DNA of 64,000 nucleotides from Nocardiopsis alkaliphila YIM 80379 (GCF_000341005.1 NZ_ANBD01000039.1:54143-118142), one strand, 5' to 3'. Positions 34,341 to 42,908 are shown, numbered from the stretch's first letter. Made by a program: numbers and translations. Notes: a model not told the origin generated them from the letters alone.

Positions 34341-35930
34341 TCAGGTGTTCTCGGGGTCCCTGCGGGCACCACCGCGGGTACGGCGACGGCGGCGGACTCG
34401 ACGGGCCCCCTCCCCCTCAACGGACCCTCCCGAGCCGCCGACGGGGCGTTCACCGCTCTTCGTGGTGGCCGACGCGGTGGCGGTGGCCTTCTCGGTGTTC
34501 GCCCCGGACCCGGATGAGGTCTCGCCGTTGCGGGTCCTCTTGCGGTTGCGGTTGCGTCCGTGACGGCGCTCGCGCCGTTCATCTCGGCCACGATCGTTTT
34601 GGCCTCGAAGGCCACCACGTCCTCCACCGCGCGTCTGGCCGGTGTCGCCGATGTCCTCGACCTCCTCGGCCTCCAGACCGGCGTGCTCACCACGCTTGTC
34701 GGCGGCCAGTCCGCCCTTGGTCCCCTTGGGGATGTTCAGGGCCTCGAAGAAGTGCGGGGAGGTGGAGTAGGTCTCCACCGGCTCGTGGAAGTCCAGGCCG
34801 AGCGCACCGTTGATCAGCTTCCAACGCGGCATCTCCTGCCAGTCCACGAAGGTGACCGCGGTGCCCGTGCGTCCAGCACGGCCGGTACGACCGATGCGGT
34901 GCGTGTAGGTCTTCTCGTCCTCGGGCGTCTCGTAGTTGACCACGTGGGTCACGTCGTCCACGTCCAGACCGCGTGCCGCCACGTCGGTGGCCACCAAGAT
35001 GTTGATCTTGCCGTTGCGGAAGGCGCGCAGGGCGCGTTCGCGCTGGCTCTGTCCGAGGTCGCCATGGACGGCGGCGGCCGCGAACCCACGGGTCTTCAGT
35101 TCGCTCGCGATCCGGTCGCAGGTCCGCTTGGTCTGACAGAACACCATGCTCTGACCATGGTCCTCGGACTGCAGGAGACGGGCGAGCATCTCCGGCTTGT
35201 CCATCTGGTGGGTGCGGAACGCGTGCTGGGCGATCCGGTTGGTGATGGTGGAGCCGTCGATCTCGTTGTCGTCACCGGCCCGCACGTGCGTGGGTCGGGT
35301 CAGGTAGTTCCGAGAGAGGGTGACGATCTCGCTCGGCATGGTGGCCGAGAAGAGCATCGTCTGGCGCTTGCTCGGAGTCTTGGTGAGGATGCGCTCGATG
35401 TCGGGGAGGAAGCCCAGGTCGAGCATCTTGTCGGCCTCGTCCAAGACCACCGCGGTGACGCCGTCCAGACGCAGATGCTTCTGGTTCTCCAAGTCCAGCA
35501 ACCGGCCCGGGGTGCCGACGACCACGTCGGTACCCTCTTTGAGCCCGGTGATCTGCGGCTCGTAGGAACGGCCACCGTAGACGGTGAGGATGCGGCCACC
35601 GCTGCGCTTGCTCGCGGTGGTCAGGTCGGCGGCCACCTGGATGGCCAACTCCCGGGTGGGGACCACGACCAGGGCGCGCGGCCGCTTGGTCGAGCCCGGG
35701 TTCTCCTGGGCCTTCTGGAGAAGGGGCAGACCGAAGGCGAGGGTCTTGCCGGTGCCGGTGCGGGCCTGCCCGATGATGTCGCTGCCGTTCAGCGCGATGG
35801 GAAGGGCCAATTCCTGAATGGGAAAGGGCTCGATGATCCCTTCGGCTTCAAGGGCCTCGGCGATCTCAGGGCTCACACCAAGGGTTCGAAAGGTGGTTCG
35901 GGGCGTCGTTGTCTCGTCTGTGCTGCTCAG
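34341..35930 (-). CDS. DEAD-box ATP-dependent RNA helicase (CTG start proposed)
   Basis: About 529 residues if started at CTG 35930. Motifs: Q motif PFPIQ, I ARTGTGKT, Ia PTRELA, II DEAD in VLDEADKML, III SAT, VI HRIGRTGRAGRTG. The C-terminal 110 residues are Arg/Gly-rich and basic, likely an RNA-binding tail. The only standard in-frame start, GTG at 35876, has no ribosome binding site and would lose the Q-motif Phe (FRTLG, 17 residues before the Gly of GIIEPFPIQ). CTG 35928-35930 has GGAGG eight bases upstream and restores it. It resembles the helicase conserved beside the ferritin-like gene in streptomycetes. Confidence 0.8.
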   Translation of the reverse strand: MSSTDETTTPRTTFRTLGVSPEIAEALEAEGIIEPFPIQELALPIALNGSDIIGQARTGTGKTLAFGLPLLQKAQENPGSTKRPRALVVVPTRELAIQVAADLTTASKRSGGRILTVYGGRSYEPQITGLKEGTDVVVGTPGRLLDLENQKHLRLDGVTAVVLDEADKMLDLGFLPDIERILTKTPSKRQTMLFSATMPSEIVTLSRNYLTRPTHVRAGDDNEIDGSTITNRIAQHAFRTHQMDKPEMLARLLQSEDHGQSMVFCQTKRTCDRIASELKTRGFAAAAVHGDLGQSQRERALRAFRNGKINILVATDVAARGLDVDDVTHVVNYETPEDEKTYTHRIGRTGRAGRTGTAVTFVDWQEMPRWKLINGALGLDFHEPVETYSTSPHFFEALNIPKGTKGGLAADKRGEHAGLEAEEVEDIGDTGQTRGGGRGGLRGQNDRGRDERRERRHGRNRNRKRTRNGETSSGSGANTEKATATASATTKSGERPVGGSGGSVEGEGARRVRRRRRTRGGARRDPENT

Positions 35931-36478
35931 GGCTCAAGCCTCCATCTAGGCGGGCCGCAGCGTTGTTCGTGGCCGCGGCGGGGTGCGGTCGCGGGCGGCT
36001 TCTGACCGCCGCGGAGGGCGCGGCTCACCGGGTCCTCGCTTGGGCGAGGAGGTCGCGGTGGCGCTGCCGACTGGATCCGTGCGGCCCGGGGGGTGCCCTG
36101 GCCGCGGGTTTCTTGGTTCCATCCGCTGGTTTGTCGTGTGCGGTGCGTCGCTGGGCGCGTGACCATCGCCCCCTCACGCCGCACTGGTCGTGAGGACACG
36201 TCGTGTGAATTCGGCGCCCGCGCCCCGGGCACCCGCCTCCGCGGCGCCGAGAGGTACGCGCGCAAGGACCCGCGTTCGAGGGGCGCGGTAGGCGGCGCGG
36301 TGTTCGCGCATGCCGGCCATCACACAGAGTCTAGCTGTTGGTTCGCCCGGTGGACATAGCGGTTCACCGAGGCTTATGGACGGCCGAGACCGTACCCGCT
36401 CCTGGCGAGTGCAACCGTGTTCGGGCACCGTTTAGTCCTCGGTCGGGCCGCCAGGGCCCTGGCGATACCCTGACGGGC
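35931..36478. other. 548-base gene-free leader region of the DEAD-box helicase
   Basis: No coding gene is recognised between the divergent helicase and ferritin-like genes. The sequence is GC-rich with many short inverted repeats. A mini-ORF of three codons (ATG at 35943-35945 to TGA at 35934-35936, minus strand) lies just before the proposed CTG start and in the same frame. A long structured leader of the helicase mRNA fits the known control of DEAD-box helicase genes by their own leaders, but no specific structure can be claimed. Confidence 0.35.
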
Positions 36479-37162
36479 ATGATCAAAGGCTCTTCCGTCG
36501 ACCCCGGTGTGATCGATCTTCTCGGACTCCTCGCCTACGCCGAGCTGGGTTCCTTCTTCCGTCTGGCCGATGACGCCGTGCTCGCGCCGTCGTTGCGAAC
36601 CAGGGGAGAACTCGCCGGCCTGGCGGCGATGGAGCAACAGCACTACAGCCTGCTCCGTGACCACCTGGTCGGGTTCGGTGTGGATCCGGAAGAGGCGATG
36701 ACGCCGTTCGTGCGGCCTCTGGACGCCTGGCACGAGCGCACCGAGCCGCAGAGTTGGTTGGAGAGCCTGGTCAAGACCTACGTGGGTGACGGCATCGCGG
36801 GCGATTTCTACTGCAAGCTCGCCGAACTGGCCGATCCCGAGACCAAGGCGTTGGTCGAGAAGGTGCTGGCCGAGACCGGTCGGGCCGAGTTCGTGGCCGG
36901 GCAGGTACGTGCCGCCTTGGCGAAGGAGCCCAAACTGGCCGGGCGTCTGTCCCTGTGGGCCCGTCGCCTGGTGGGCGAGGCGCTGAGCCAGGCACAGACA
37001 GTGGCGGTGGAGCGCCCGAAGCTCGCCGCCCTGCTGGCCCGCGAGGCGGAGGAGAACGAGGAGCCCACCGGCCTGGGTGACCTCGCCGCGGTGAGTCGGA
37101 TGTTCGCCTCGCTGACCGAGGGTCACCTCGCCCGCCTCTCCGCGATGGGCCTGTCCGAGTAG
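36479..37162 (+). CDS. Ferritin-like-fold protein (MiaE-like hydroxylase family)
   Basis: 227 residues, mainly helical. Helix pairs carry spaced acidic and His residues (AAMEQQHYSLLRDHL, VLAETGRAEFVAGQV) like the di-iron four-helix bundle of ferritin-like and MiaE hydroxylases. A full ExxH ligand set can only partly be traced (EQQH at about 57-60), so metal binding is uncertain. ATG at 36479 begins MIKGSS. The gene is a constant neighbour of the DEAD-box helicase in related genomes, as I recall. An RNA-related hydroxylase is possible but not shown. Confidence 0.7.
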   Translation: MIKGSSVDPGVIDLLGLLAYAELGSFFRLADDAVLAPSLRTRGELAGLAAMEQQHYSLLRDHLVGFGVDPEEAMTPFVRPLDAWHERTEPQSWLESLVKTYVGDGIAGDFYCKLAELADPETKALVEKVLAETGRAEFVAGQVRAALAKEPKLAGRLSLWARRLVGEALSQAQTVAVERPKLAALLAREAEENEEPTGLGDLAAVSRMFASLTEGHLARLSAMGLSE

Positions 37163-37166
37163 GAGC

Positions 37167-37217
37167 CCTCGGCCGGAAGAACCCTGCCACGTCCTCGGCC
37201 GGAAGAGCCTTGCCACG
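37167..37217. repeat. Tandem duplication of a 25-base unit
   Basis: Unit 37167-37191 is repeated at 37193-37217 with two mismatches (period 26). It lies five bases after the stop of the ferritin-like gene. Each unit contains the short palindrome CGGCCG but no strong hairpin. Probably a local slippage duplication. Confidence 0.7.
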
Positions 37218-37413
37218 GGCCCTTACGGCCCTACCGGCACCGTCGCGATGTCGATGTGTGTTGGTTTTGTCGTTCTTTCGAACACTTGGCCTGAGCTTGG
37301 TAGTGCTTGGTCAAGAGCGGGTAATTTCCAACACATTCATTACGATCCATTGGTGCAGAGCACATATAGTCGATGAGACTTCCCATCTCCTGACCACGCG
37401 AGTAGGTACTTCC

Positions 37414-37725
37414 ATGCCCCGTGGGACCTCCGTGCGCCACCCGCTGGCCGGACTCACCCGTGACTTCCACCGCATCGGCCCTCTCGAGGGCCCGATCGAG
37501 CCTTGGATGAGCGCTGAGCTGGACCAGCACGCCGCACAGGTGTGCGAAGGCATCGTCTCCGGCGGTGCCGAGCTCGACGCCACCACCCTCGGCACGTACC
37601 TTCACGGCTTCCTCGACGGCTGCCTCGAACGCGGCTGGCACTCCGATGACGCGGGATACGACTGGGAGACCCTCCGTATTCTCGCGATCTGCCGTCTGGC
37701 CAAGGAGCGAGGTTTCGTCCGCTAG
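37414..37725 (+). CDS. Small conserved actinobacterial protein, DUF6401-like
   Basis: 103 residues, soluble, acidic. LDQHAAQVCEGIVSGGAELD followed by TYLHGFLDGCLERGW and YDWETLRILAICRLAKERG resemble a family I recall as DUF6401, often placed near secondary-metabolism genes; this is from memory and uncertain. ATG at 37414 is preceded by AGTAGGT. The preceding 37260-37400 is AT-rich and probably holds its promoter. No function can be assigned. Confidence 0.6.
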   Translation: MPRGTSVRHPLAGLTRDFHRIGPLEGPIEPWMSAELDQHAAQVCEGIVSGGAELDATTLGTYLHGFLDGCLERGWHSDDAGYDWETLRILAICRLAKERGFVR

Positions 37726-37986
37726 GTTGGTCGTACCCGCAGGCGGGTGTGATCTTCGACGCGAGCCTTCTCGCGGCAACCTCCCTCGTGGTTCCCCGGC
37801 GAAAAGCCGAAACCGAGCGTAGGCTGAAACGTGCCGGGCCTCATGGTGGCCGATTCGGCACGGCCCGCTCAGGGGAACCGGCCCTGCGGAATGCAACGTG
37901 GGATTCACGGTGTTAAGGGTCCGAAACGGATCCGGCGTCACCGGAACTGGCGGAGCGGCTTGTACGGCCGCGAGAAAGGAATGCGA

Positions 37987-38229
37987 ATGAGGAGCGGTCG
38001 GCATGGGGCGGCGCGCCCACCCGTCGGCGTCCTGATCCAGCAGGATCGCGTCGACTTCGCGCTTTTCGCACTGATTTTTGTCGTCGCGCTCGCGTCGATG
38101 GTGTTCACGGGGCCCGGGAGCATCGTCTTCTGGTTGGCTTTCCTTCCCCTGATCGCCAGCCTCGTGCTCGCCTTCCGACGGATCGAACACCTCTCCCGGC
38201 AGGAGCTGCGCGACTCCGAATTCCTGTGA
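37987..38229 (+). CDS. Small two-TM membrane protein
   Basis: About 80 residues. A basic N terminus is followed by two adjacent hydrophobic helices (DFALFALIFVVALASMVF and IVFWLAFLPLIASLVLAF), then a charged tail RRIEHLSRQELRDSEFL. ATG at 37987 has AAAGGA six bases upstream; ATG 37981 is too close to it. Function unknown; possibly envelope stress related. Confidence 0.65.
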   Translation: MRSGRHGAARPPVGVLIQQDRVDFALFALIFVVALASMVFTGPGSIVFWLAFLPLIASLVLAFRRIEHLSRQELRDSEFL

Positions 38230-38281
38230 GCCGATCCCGAACCCCAGGGAACTCGGACACACGACGACACGAACACGGCAA

Positions 38282-38309
38282 GAGGGCGAGGCCGATCGGC
38301 CTCGCCCTC
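38282..38309. terminator. Perfect 28-base palindromic terminator between convergent genes
   Basis: Positions 38282-38309 form a perfect palindrome of 14-bp arms, between the small membrane protein (plus) and the channel-like protein (minus). Confidence 0.75.
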
Positions 38310-38393
38310 CTCCGTCGCCCTAGGGCGAGCCCCCGGGCCTCCCGGGCCCAGGCGTGGTCCGTCCTCCCCGAACGGGCCACGTGCGGCCTGCGC

Positions 38394-39197
38394 TCATGGA
38401 GTGGTCTCGCCGCCACGCCCGCGCTGTCCGGGCAGGGTGGAGGCCTCCTCCCTCTCCTCGGTCCGGCCTTCCCTGGCCGTGGCCCCGGGCCGGTTCATCG
38501 CGGCCTCCCGGCCGGCCTGGTAACTGCTCTGCTCGGACATCCTGCCCGTTTCACGCTCCGCAGCGTTCAACCAGTTCTCCCAGCGGGCCTGCATCGGCTT
38601 GATCAGACCGCCGCCGACGCCGACGACGAGGATGCCGCCGACGGTCGCCAGCACTGCGATCAGTACCGGCATGGTGACGGAGACGGCCACGCCCATCTGG
38701 TTCAGGGCGGCGATCACACCGAGGGCCAGGACGGCCACGGCGGCGATGTCGGCCAGGAGGCGTCCGTAGGACAGACCGCCCAAGGCCCCGCTGATGAGAT
38801 CCCGTGCGGCCTTGGCGATCATGCCGGCCACCACGATGATGACCAACGCGACGATGGCGTTCGGGATCCACGAGATGACGTCGTTGAGCAGTGTGCTGAT
38901 CGGATTCGTCCCGAAGACGTTGAACGCGAGCGTCAGCACGAACAGCAGTCCGATGTAGTAGACGATCTTTCCGGCGATCTCACTGGCGGTCCAGCGGCTG
39001 CGCTCGAAGTACTCTCCCACGCCGCCACGGTGCAGGGCGCGGTCCAGTCCGACGCCGTGGAGGCCCTTGGCGACCCCCTTGCCCACCAACCAGGCGATGA
39101 ACCAGCCCAGAATGAGGACCACCAGGAATCCCAACAGCAGCGGTACGAAACTCGCCACTGCCTGCCAGGCGTCCATCAGACCCTGACCCATGTCCAT
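38394..39197 (-). CDS. Conserved-TM-helix channel-like membrane protein (CmpX type)
   Basis: 267 residues. Five or so TM helices include repeated segments with Gly and Arg/Asp at helix ends (ALVIIVVAGMIAKAARDL, LIAVLATVGGILVVGVGGGLIKP), the pattern of the conserved TM helix family (PF05552) found in small mechanosensitive-channel-like proteins. The last 60 residues are polar, Arg/Glu-rich and probably cytoplasmic. A SigB-type promoter is seen upstream, consistent with an osmotic or envelope stress role. Channel activity is inferred from the family. Confidence 0.75.
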   Translation of the reverse strand: MDMGQGLMDAWQAVASFVPLLLGFLVVLILGWFIAWLVGKGVAKGLHGVGLDRALHRGGVGEYFERSRWTASEIAGKIVYYIGLLFVLTLAFNVFGTNPISTLLNDVISWIPNAIVALVIIVVAGMIAKAARDLISGALGGLSYGRLLADIAAVAVLALGVIAALNQMGVAVSVTMPVLIAVLATVGGILVVGVGGGLIKPMQARWENWLNAAERETGRMSEQSSYQAGREAAMNRPGATAREGRTEEREEASTLPGQRGRGGETTP

Positions 39198-39294
39198 ACG
39201 TCTTCACCTCCGAATCGCTTGTACCGCCCATCGAACCAATGATCTCGATCGAGCGGATACGGCGAAGAGAAGCTCGGTACTTCTCATTTCCGCG

Positions 39295-39318
39295 ATACCC
39301 CGAGGTCGGAGATCGAAC
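39295..39318 (-). promoter_or_regulatory. SigB-like stress promoter of the channel-like gene
   Basis: On the minus strand GTTC (39315-39318) is followed by 14 bases and then GGGTAT (39295-39300), close to the actinobacterial SigB consensus GTTT-N14-16-GGGTAT. It lies about 98 bases before the start codon at 39197. Confidence 0.5.
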
Positions 39319-39447
39319 CTTTTGTGATCGATTCGAAGATGTGGTTGCCGAGAATTTACGAAAGATTGAAGGTGGGATGGATTTATTTCTTTTTCTTATT
39401 CGGGAGAACTCGTGGTCGACCTTGTCATGGCCCCCTCATAGACGAAA

Positions 39448-39496
39448 GGCCCTCGGGCGTTCGAAAGCACACCGTGCTTTCGAACGCCCGAGGGCC
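39448..39496 (-). terminator. 23-bp stem terminator of the TetR gene
   Basis: A perfect 23-bp stem (39448-39470 with 39474-39496) around a three-base loop. It lies 38 bases after the TetR stop. The arms are unusually long for an intrinsic terminator. Confidence 0.75.
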
Positions 39497-39534
39497 CCTG
39501 CGATGCCGGGTCGACGTGGACGTTCCCGCCGGGG

Positions 39535-40233
39535 TCAGTCCCCGGAAGCGGCCTCCTCGGCCGAGCGGGTGAGGTCCCAACCGCTGATTCCACGCCAAGC
39601 CAGTCGGGCCACCAACTGTTCGGCGGCGTCCTGGGGTACGGAACCATGGTTGTTCAGCCAGTACCTGGCGCTGGTCTCGGCCATACCGACCAGGGCGATG
39701 CTCAGCAGGTGTGCCTCTTCGTCGGAGATGCTCGTGTCCTGACGGATCACATCGCCGATCAACTCGGCACAGCGCTGGAACGTCTGCTCGCTCTTCTCCC
39801 GGACCGCAGGGAGGTTGCGCAGGTCGGACTCGAAGACCAGCCGGAAGGCCTCGCCATCGCCCGCGACGAAGTCGAAGTAGGCCTGAAAACTCGCCGTGAC
39901 ACGCTGACGGTTGTCGTCGGTGCTCTCCAAGGCCTCGCGTTGCTTCTCGACCAAGACCTCGGAGTGTTCCTCCAAGAGGGCCAAGTAGAGCTCCAACTTC
40001 CCCGGAAAGTGCTGGTACAGAACGGGTTTGCTGACACCCGCGCGTTCCGCGATCTCGTCCATCGCCGCCGCGTGGTATCCGCGGGCGACGAAAACCTCCT
40101 GTGCTGCGGCCAGGAGCTGGCGGCGGCGCCTGACCCGGGGCAAGCGAGTGCCCCGGGCGCGGGCGTCTGAAGGAGCTGTCACACCCACACCCTCCGAACT
40201 CGGCATGGCAGATGCACGCCATTCACTGGGCAT
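39535..40233 (-). CDS. TetR-family transcriptional regulator
   Basis: 232 residues from ATG 40233; an internal ATG at 40206 or GTG near 40185 would also leave the domain intact, so the start is uncertain. The HTH is FVARGYHAAAMDEIAERAGVSKPVLYQHFPGKLELY, a textbook TetR N terminus. The C-terminal ligand domain is helical, with no cofactor motif. A TTAC/GTAA-type operator lies in its own upstream region (40299-40314), so it likely represses itself. Ligand and other targets are unknown. Confidence 0.88.
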   Translation of the reverse strand: MPSEWRASAMPSSEGVGVTAPSDARARGTRLPRVRRRRQLLAAAQEVFVARGYHAAAMDEIAERAGVSKPVLYQHFPGKLELYLALLEEHSEVLVEKQREALESTDDNRQRVTASFQAYFDFVAGDGEAFRLVFESDLRNLPAVREKSEQTFQRCAELIGDVIRQDTSISDEEAHLLSIALVGMAETSARYWLNNHGSVPQDAAEQLVARLAWRGISGWDLTRSAEEAASGD

Positions 40234-40298
40234 CTGCTCGGCTAGCGTCCGCGGGCGCGACTTCGGCTCCGTGTCGCGGCCCGCGGCTTTCTCCTCAT

Positions 40299-40314
40299 CT
40301 TACTCCTGCGTAAG
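40299..40314. promoter_or_regulatory. Candidate TetR operator
   Basis: CTTAC (40299-40303) and GTAAG (40310-40314) form an inverted repeat with six bases between. It overlaps a TAAGAT -10-like hexamer on the minus strand and lies 66 bases before the TetR start, a typical autoregulatory position. Confidence 0.45.
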
Positions 40315-40449
40315 TTGGGTGTGGGCGGAGTGAAGCGAGGGATCGGCCTCCAAAGGCGCGACGACAATCCGATGGCGCAGGTGGGAAGGGGCGTCGAGTG
40401 GCCACCGAATACGTGAGCCATGGCCGTCGAAGTTCAAGTGGGAGAACCT

Positions 40450-40674
40450 TCAACGGTGTTCCTCGTCATCGTCCCCGGCGTCCAGGGACTGCTCGATCAC
40501 GTCGGCCTCGTTCGCCTCCTCGAAGGCCTCTTGGGAGGCGTCCTCGAACCGGTCACCGTCCTCTTGTGGGATCACGGAGATCTGCTGCTCGACCGCATCG
40601 GCCTCGGGAACGCCCACGCTCGGCGCCTCGGCGTCGGAGCGGTGTCTGTCGCCTCGCTGATCGGAAGATGCCAT
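40450..40674 (-). CDS. Small acidic protein with NEADVIEQ motif
   Basis: 74 residues, about one third acidic and probably disordered. The C-terminal EEANEADVIEQSLDAGDDDEEHR resembles the DUF5709-type tail of small actinobacterial proteins as I recall it. ATG at 40674 follows GGAGG closely. Transcribed toward the TetR gene. Function unknown. Confidence 0.6.
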   Translation of the reverse strand: MASSDQRGDRHRSDAEAPSVGVPEADAVEQQISVIPQEDGDRFEDASQEAFEEANEADVIEQSLDAGDDDEEHR

Positions 40675-40834
40675 GAGTCCTCCCCAACGTCGTCGATGGT
40701 ACTCGTGACACTACATCCGGCCATCGCCGAGGCGAGGGAGCCCGCGCGGAATGAATCGGACGTACCTCGTGGTTGGGACTGATCAGGCATCCCGTGGGGC
40801 GATGTGGGCGACGCCTCCCCGGGGTGGGAATGGA

Positions 40835-40859
40835 ATACCCCACCCGTTAGGTTGGGTAT
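40835..40859. promoter_or_regulatory. Inverted repeat upstream of moeZ
   Basis: ATACCCCACC (40835-40844) and GGTTGGGTAT (40850-40859) are inverted repeats with one mismatch and a five-base spacer, 95 bases before the moeZ start. It may be an operator or a leader hairpin. Confidence 0.35.
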
Positions 40860-40953
40860 AAGTGCAAGAGGCTTCGCGTCGCCCCCTCCCACCGTGGGTC
40901 CCTGCGGTACGGGTGTGGGTGCGAGGCAACCCGAACAGACATGAGGAGTCACC

Positions 40954-42117
40954 GTGTCGCTGCCGCCGCTGGTCGAGCCGGCCGCCGAGCTGACCGTGGA
41001 CGAGGTGCGCCGTTACTCGCGGCACCTGATCATCCCGGACGTGGGGATGGACGGCCAAAAGCGTTTGAAGAACGCGAAGGTGCTGGTCGTCGGCGCGGGC
41101 GGTCTGGGTTCCCCGGCCCTGCTGTACCTCGCCGCCGCGGGTGTGGGAACGCTCGGCATCATCGACTTCGACGTCGTGGACGAATCCAACCTCCAGCGTC
41201 AGATCATCCATGGGCAGAGCGATGTGGGCCGGCCCAAGGCCGAGTCCGCTCGGGACAGCGTCAAGGAGGTGAACCCCAACGTCGAGGTGATCCTGCACCA
41301 GGATCGCCTGGACTCGGACAACGCGTTGGAGGTCTTCGCCGACTACGACCTGGTTCTGGACGGCACCGACAACTTCGCCACCCGCTACCTGGTCAACGAC
41401 GCCTGCGTCATTTTGAACAAGCCCTACGTGTGGGGTTCGATCTACCGCTTCGACGGCCAGGTCAGCGTCTTTTGGAACGAGTACGGGCCGCAGTACCGCG
41501 ACCTGTACCCCGAGCCGCCGCCGCCGGGCATGGTCCCCTCCTGCGCCGAGGGCGGCGTCCTGGGCGTCCTGTGCGCCTCCATCGGTTCGGTCATGGTCAA
41601 CGAGGCCATCAAACTGATCACCGGTATCGGCGAACCGCTGGTCGGACGTCTGCTCATCTTCGACGCCCTCGAGATGAGCTGGCGAGAGGTCAAGGTCCGC
41701 AAGGACCCGGAGACCGAGCCGGTCACCGAGCTCATCGACTACGAGGCCTTCTGTGGTGTGGTGTCCGAGGAGGCCACCGAGGCGGCCGCGGACTCCACCA
41801 TCACCGTGCCCGAGCTCAAGGGGCTCTTGGACGACAAGCCCGACGAGATCTACCTCGTGGACGTTCGTGAGAAGAACGAGTACGAGATCGTCAACATCCC
41901 GGGCGCGACGCTCATCCCCAAGGGTGAGTTCCTCAATGGCAAGGCCTTCGAGAAGCTGCCCCAGGACAAGCGCGTCGTCTTGCACTGCAAGTCCGGGGTG
42001 CGTTCGGCCGAGGCCTTGGCCGCGGTCAAGGCCGCCGGGTTCTCCGACGCCGTGCACGTCGGCGGTGGCGTCTTGGCCTGGGTCAACCAGATCGACCCGA
42101 GCCTGCCGAGCTACTGA
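40954..42117 (+). CDS. moeZ: MoeZ: adenylyltransferase/sulfurtransferase
   Basis: 387-residue fusion of an E1-like adenylyltransferase (1-270) and a rhodanese domain (285-387). It adenylates sulfur-carrier proteins such as MoaD or CysO-type carriers and then transfers sulfur to their C termini. The ATP site is VVGAGGLGSPALLYLAAAG with R in NLQRQ; the catalytic Cys of the rhodanese loop is in HCKSGVRSAEAL. The zinc CxxC pairs of MoeB are absent, as expected for MoeZ. GTG at 40954. In actinobacteria it serves molybdopterin and thiolated metabolite pathways. Confidence 0.92.
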   Translation: MSLPPLVEPAAELTVDEVRRYSRHLIIPDVGMDGQKRLKNAKVLVVGAGGLGSPALLYLAAAGVGTLGIIDFDVVDESNLQRQIIHGQSDVGRPKAESARDSVKEVNPNVEVILHQDRLDSDNALEVFADYDLVLDGTDNFATRYLVNDACVILNKPYVWGSIYRFDGQVSVFWNEYGPQYRDLYPEPPPPGMVPSCAEGGVLGVLCASIGSVMVNEAIKLITGIGEPLVGRLLIFDALEMSWREVKVRKDPETEPVTELIDYEAFCGVVSEEATEAAADSTITVPELKGLLDDKPDEIYLVDVREKNEYEIVNIPGATLIPKGEFLNGKAFEKLPQDKRVVLHCKSGVRSAEALAAVKAAGFSDAVHVGGGVLAWVNQIDPSLPSY

Positions 42118-42437
42118 GCGCCTTCGGCTTCACTTCGGCGTGTTCGGGAACTTGGACGTACTGACCTGAGAGGTCGGGAACGGGTTCAAGGGGCACCATG
42201 GTGTCTACGGTGTGATGGTCCGCCCGTCGCCCGTCACCGTCCGAACGTCGACCCTTTGCGGTTCACCGAGCAGGGCCCAGAACACCCATGGTCCGGGCGG
42301 TGTGGAGATCCTCTCCACGCCGCCCGGACGTGTTTTCGTGGTGGCCCTCCCTGAAAGGCTCCCGAATGGGTACAAATCCCCGATACGGGTCGCTGTATCG
42401 ACCACCGGCGCACCCGGAGCCTCTGGGAGGTGGCGTT
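42118..42437. other. Gene-free stretch between moeZ and the SPW-repeat gene
   Basis: These 320 bases hold only the hairpin terminator at 42291-42329 and a good ribosome binding site (GGGAGG, 42425-42430) for the next gene. Confidence 0.6.
42291..42329 (+). terminator. Intrinsic terminator downstream of moeZ
   Basis: An 18-bp stem with one G-U pair (42291-42308 with 42312-42329), a three-base loop, and GTTTT just after. Confidence 0.8.
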
Positions 42438-42830
42438 ATGAGCCTGAAGGGACGTTGGGCCGACTGGGCGGCGATCGCCCTGGGCCTCATCGTGGGACTG
42501 AGCTGGACCGTACACGGGATGTACGGATTCTCTGGGGGGATGTTCTTCCTCCTCGGGCTGGGGGTCATCCTCGGTGCGGTGATGTCGTTGACCCGTCCCG
42601 GCGCGCTGACCGGTGAAATGGGTGTGATCGCGGGCGGAGCGCTGCTCTTCGTCCTGCCGTGGCTGCTCGGATTCACCCAGATCCTGGGGGCCGCGTTGAC
42701 CGCGTGGATCGGCGGAGCCGCCATCGCGGCCTTGGGGGTCGTGGGCCTGCTCAAGGCACGACAGACCCGCAGACGTGATCCGGAGATGGCCTGGAGCGGA
42801 CAGACCGGGGTGAGTACGCGCACGCCCTGA
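42438..42830 (+). CDS. SPW-repeat-like membrane protein
   Basis: 130 residues with four TM helices in two similar halves (WADWAAIALGLIVGLSW and GALLFVLPWLLGFTQILGAA), as in the SPW-repeat family (PF03779). ATG at 42438 has GGGAGG seven bases upstream. Function unknown. Confidence 0.68.
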   Translation: MSLKGRWADWAAIALGLIVGLSWTVHGMYGFSGGMFFLLGLGVILGAVMSLTRPGALTGEMGVIAGGALLFVLPWLLGFTQILGAALTAWIGGAAIAALGVVGLLKARQTRRRDPEMAWSGQTGVSTRTP

Positions 42831-42908
42831 CCTGATTGCCTCTCGGCCTTCTTCGAAGCCGCCCTCGTCGTGGGGCGGCTTCGGGTCGTCGGTACTAGGC
42901 TCACCTCC

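Larger units (their letters stand above)
39198..39534. other. 337-base gene-free region with AT-rich tract, promoter and terminator
   Basis: Between two minus-strand genes. It holds the SigB-like promoter of the channel gene (39295-39318), an AT-rich pyrimidine-rich tract near 39375-39410, and the TetR gene's palindromic terminator (39448-39496). No gene is recognised. Confidence 0.6.
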
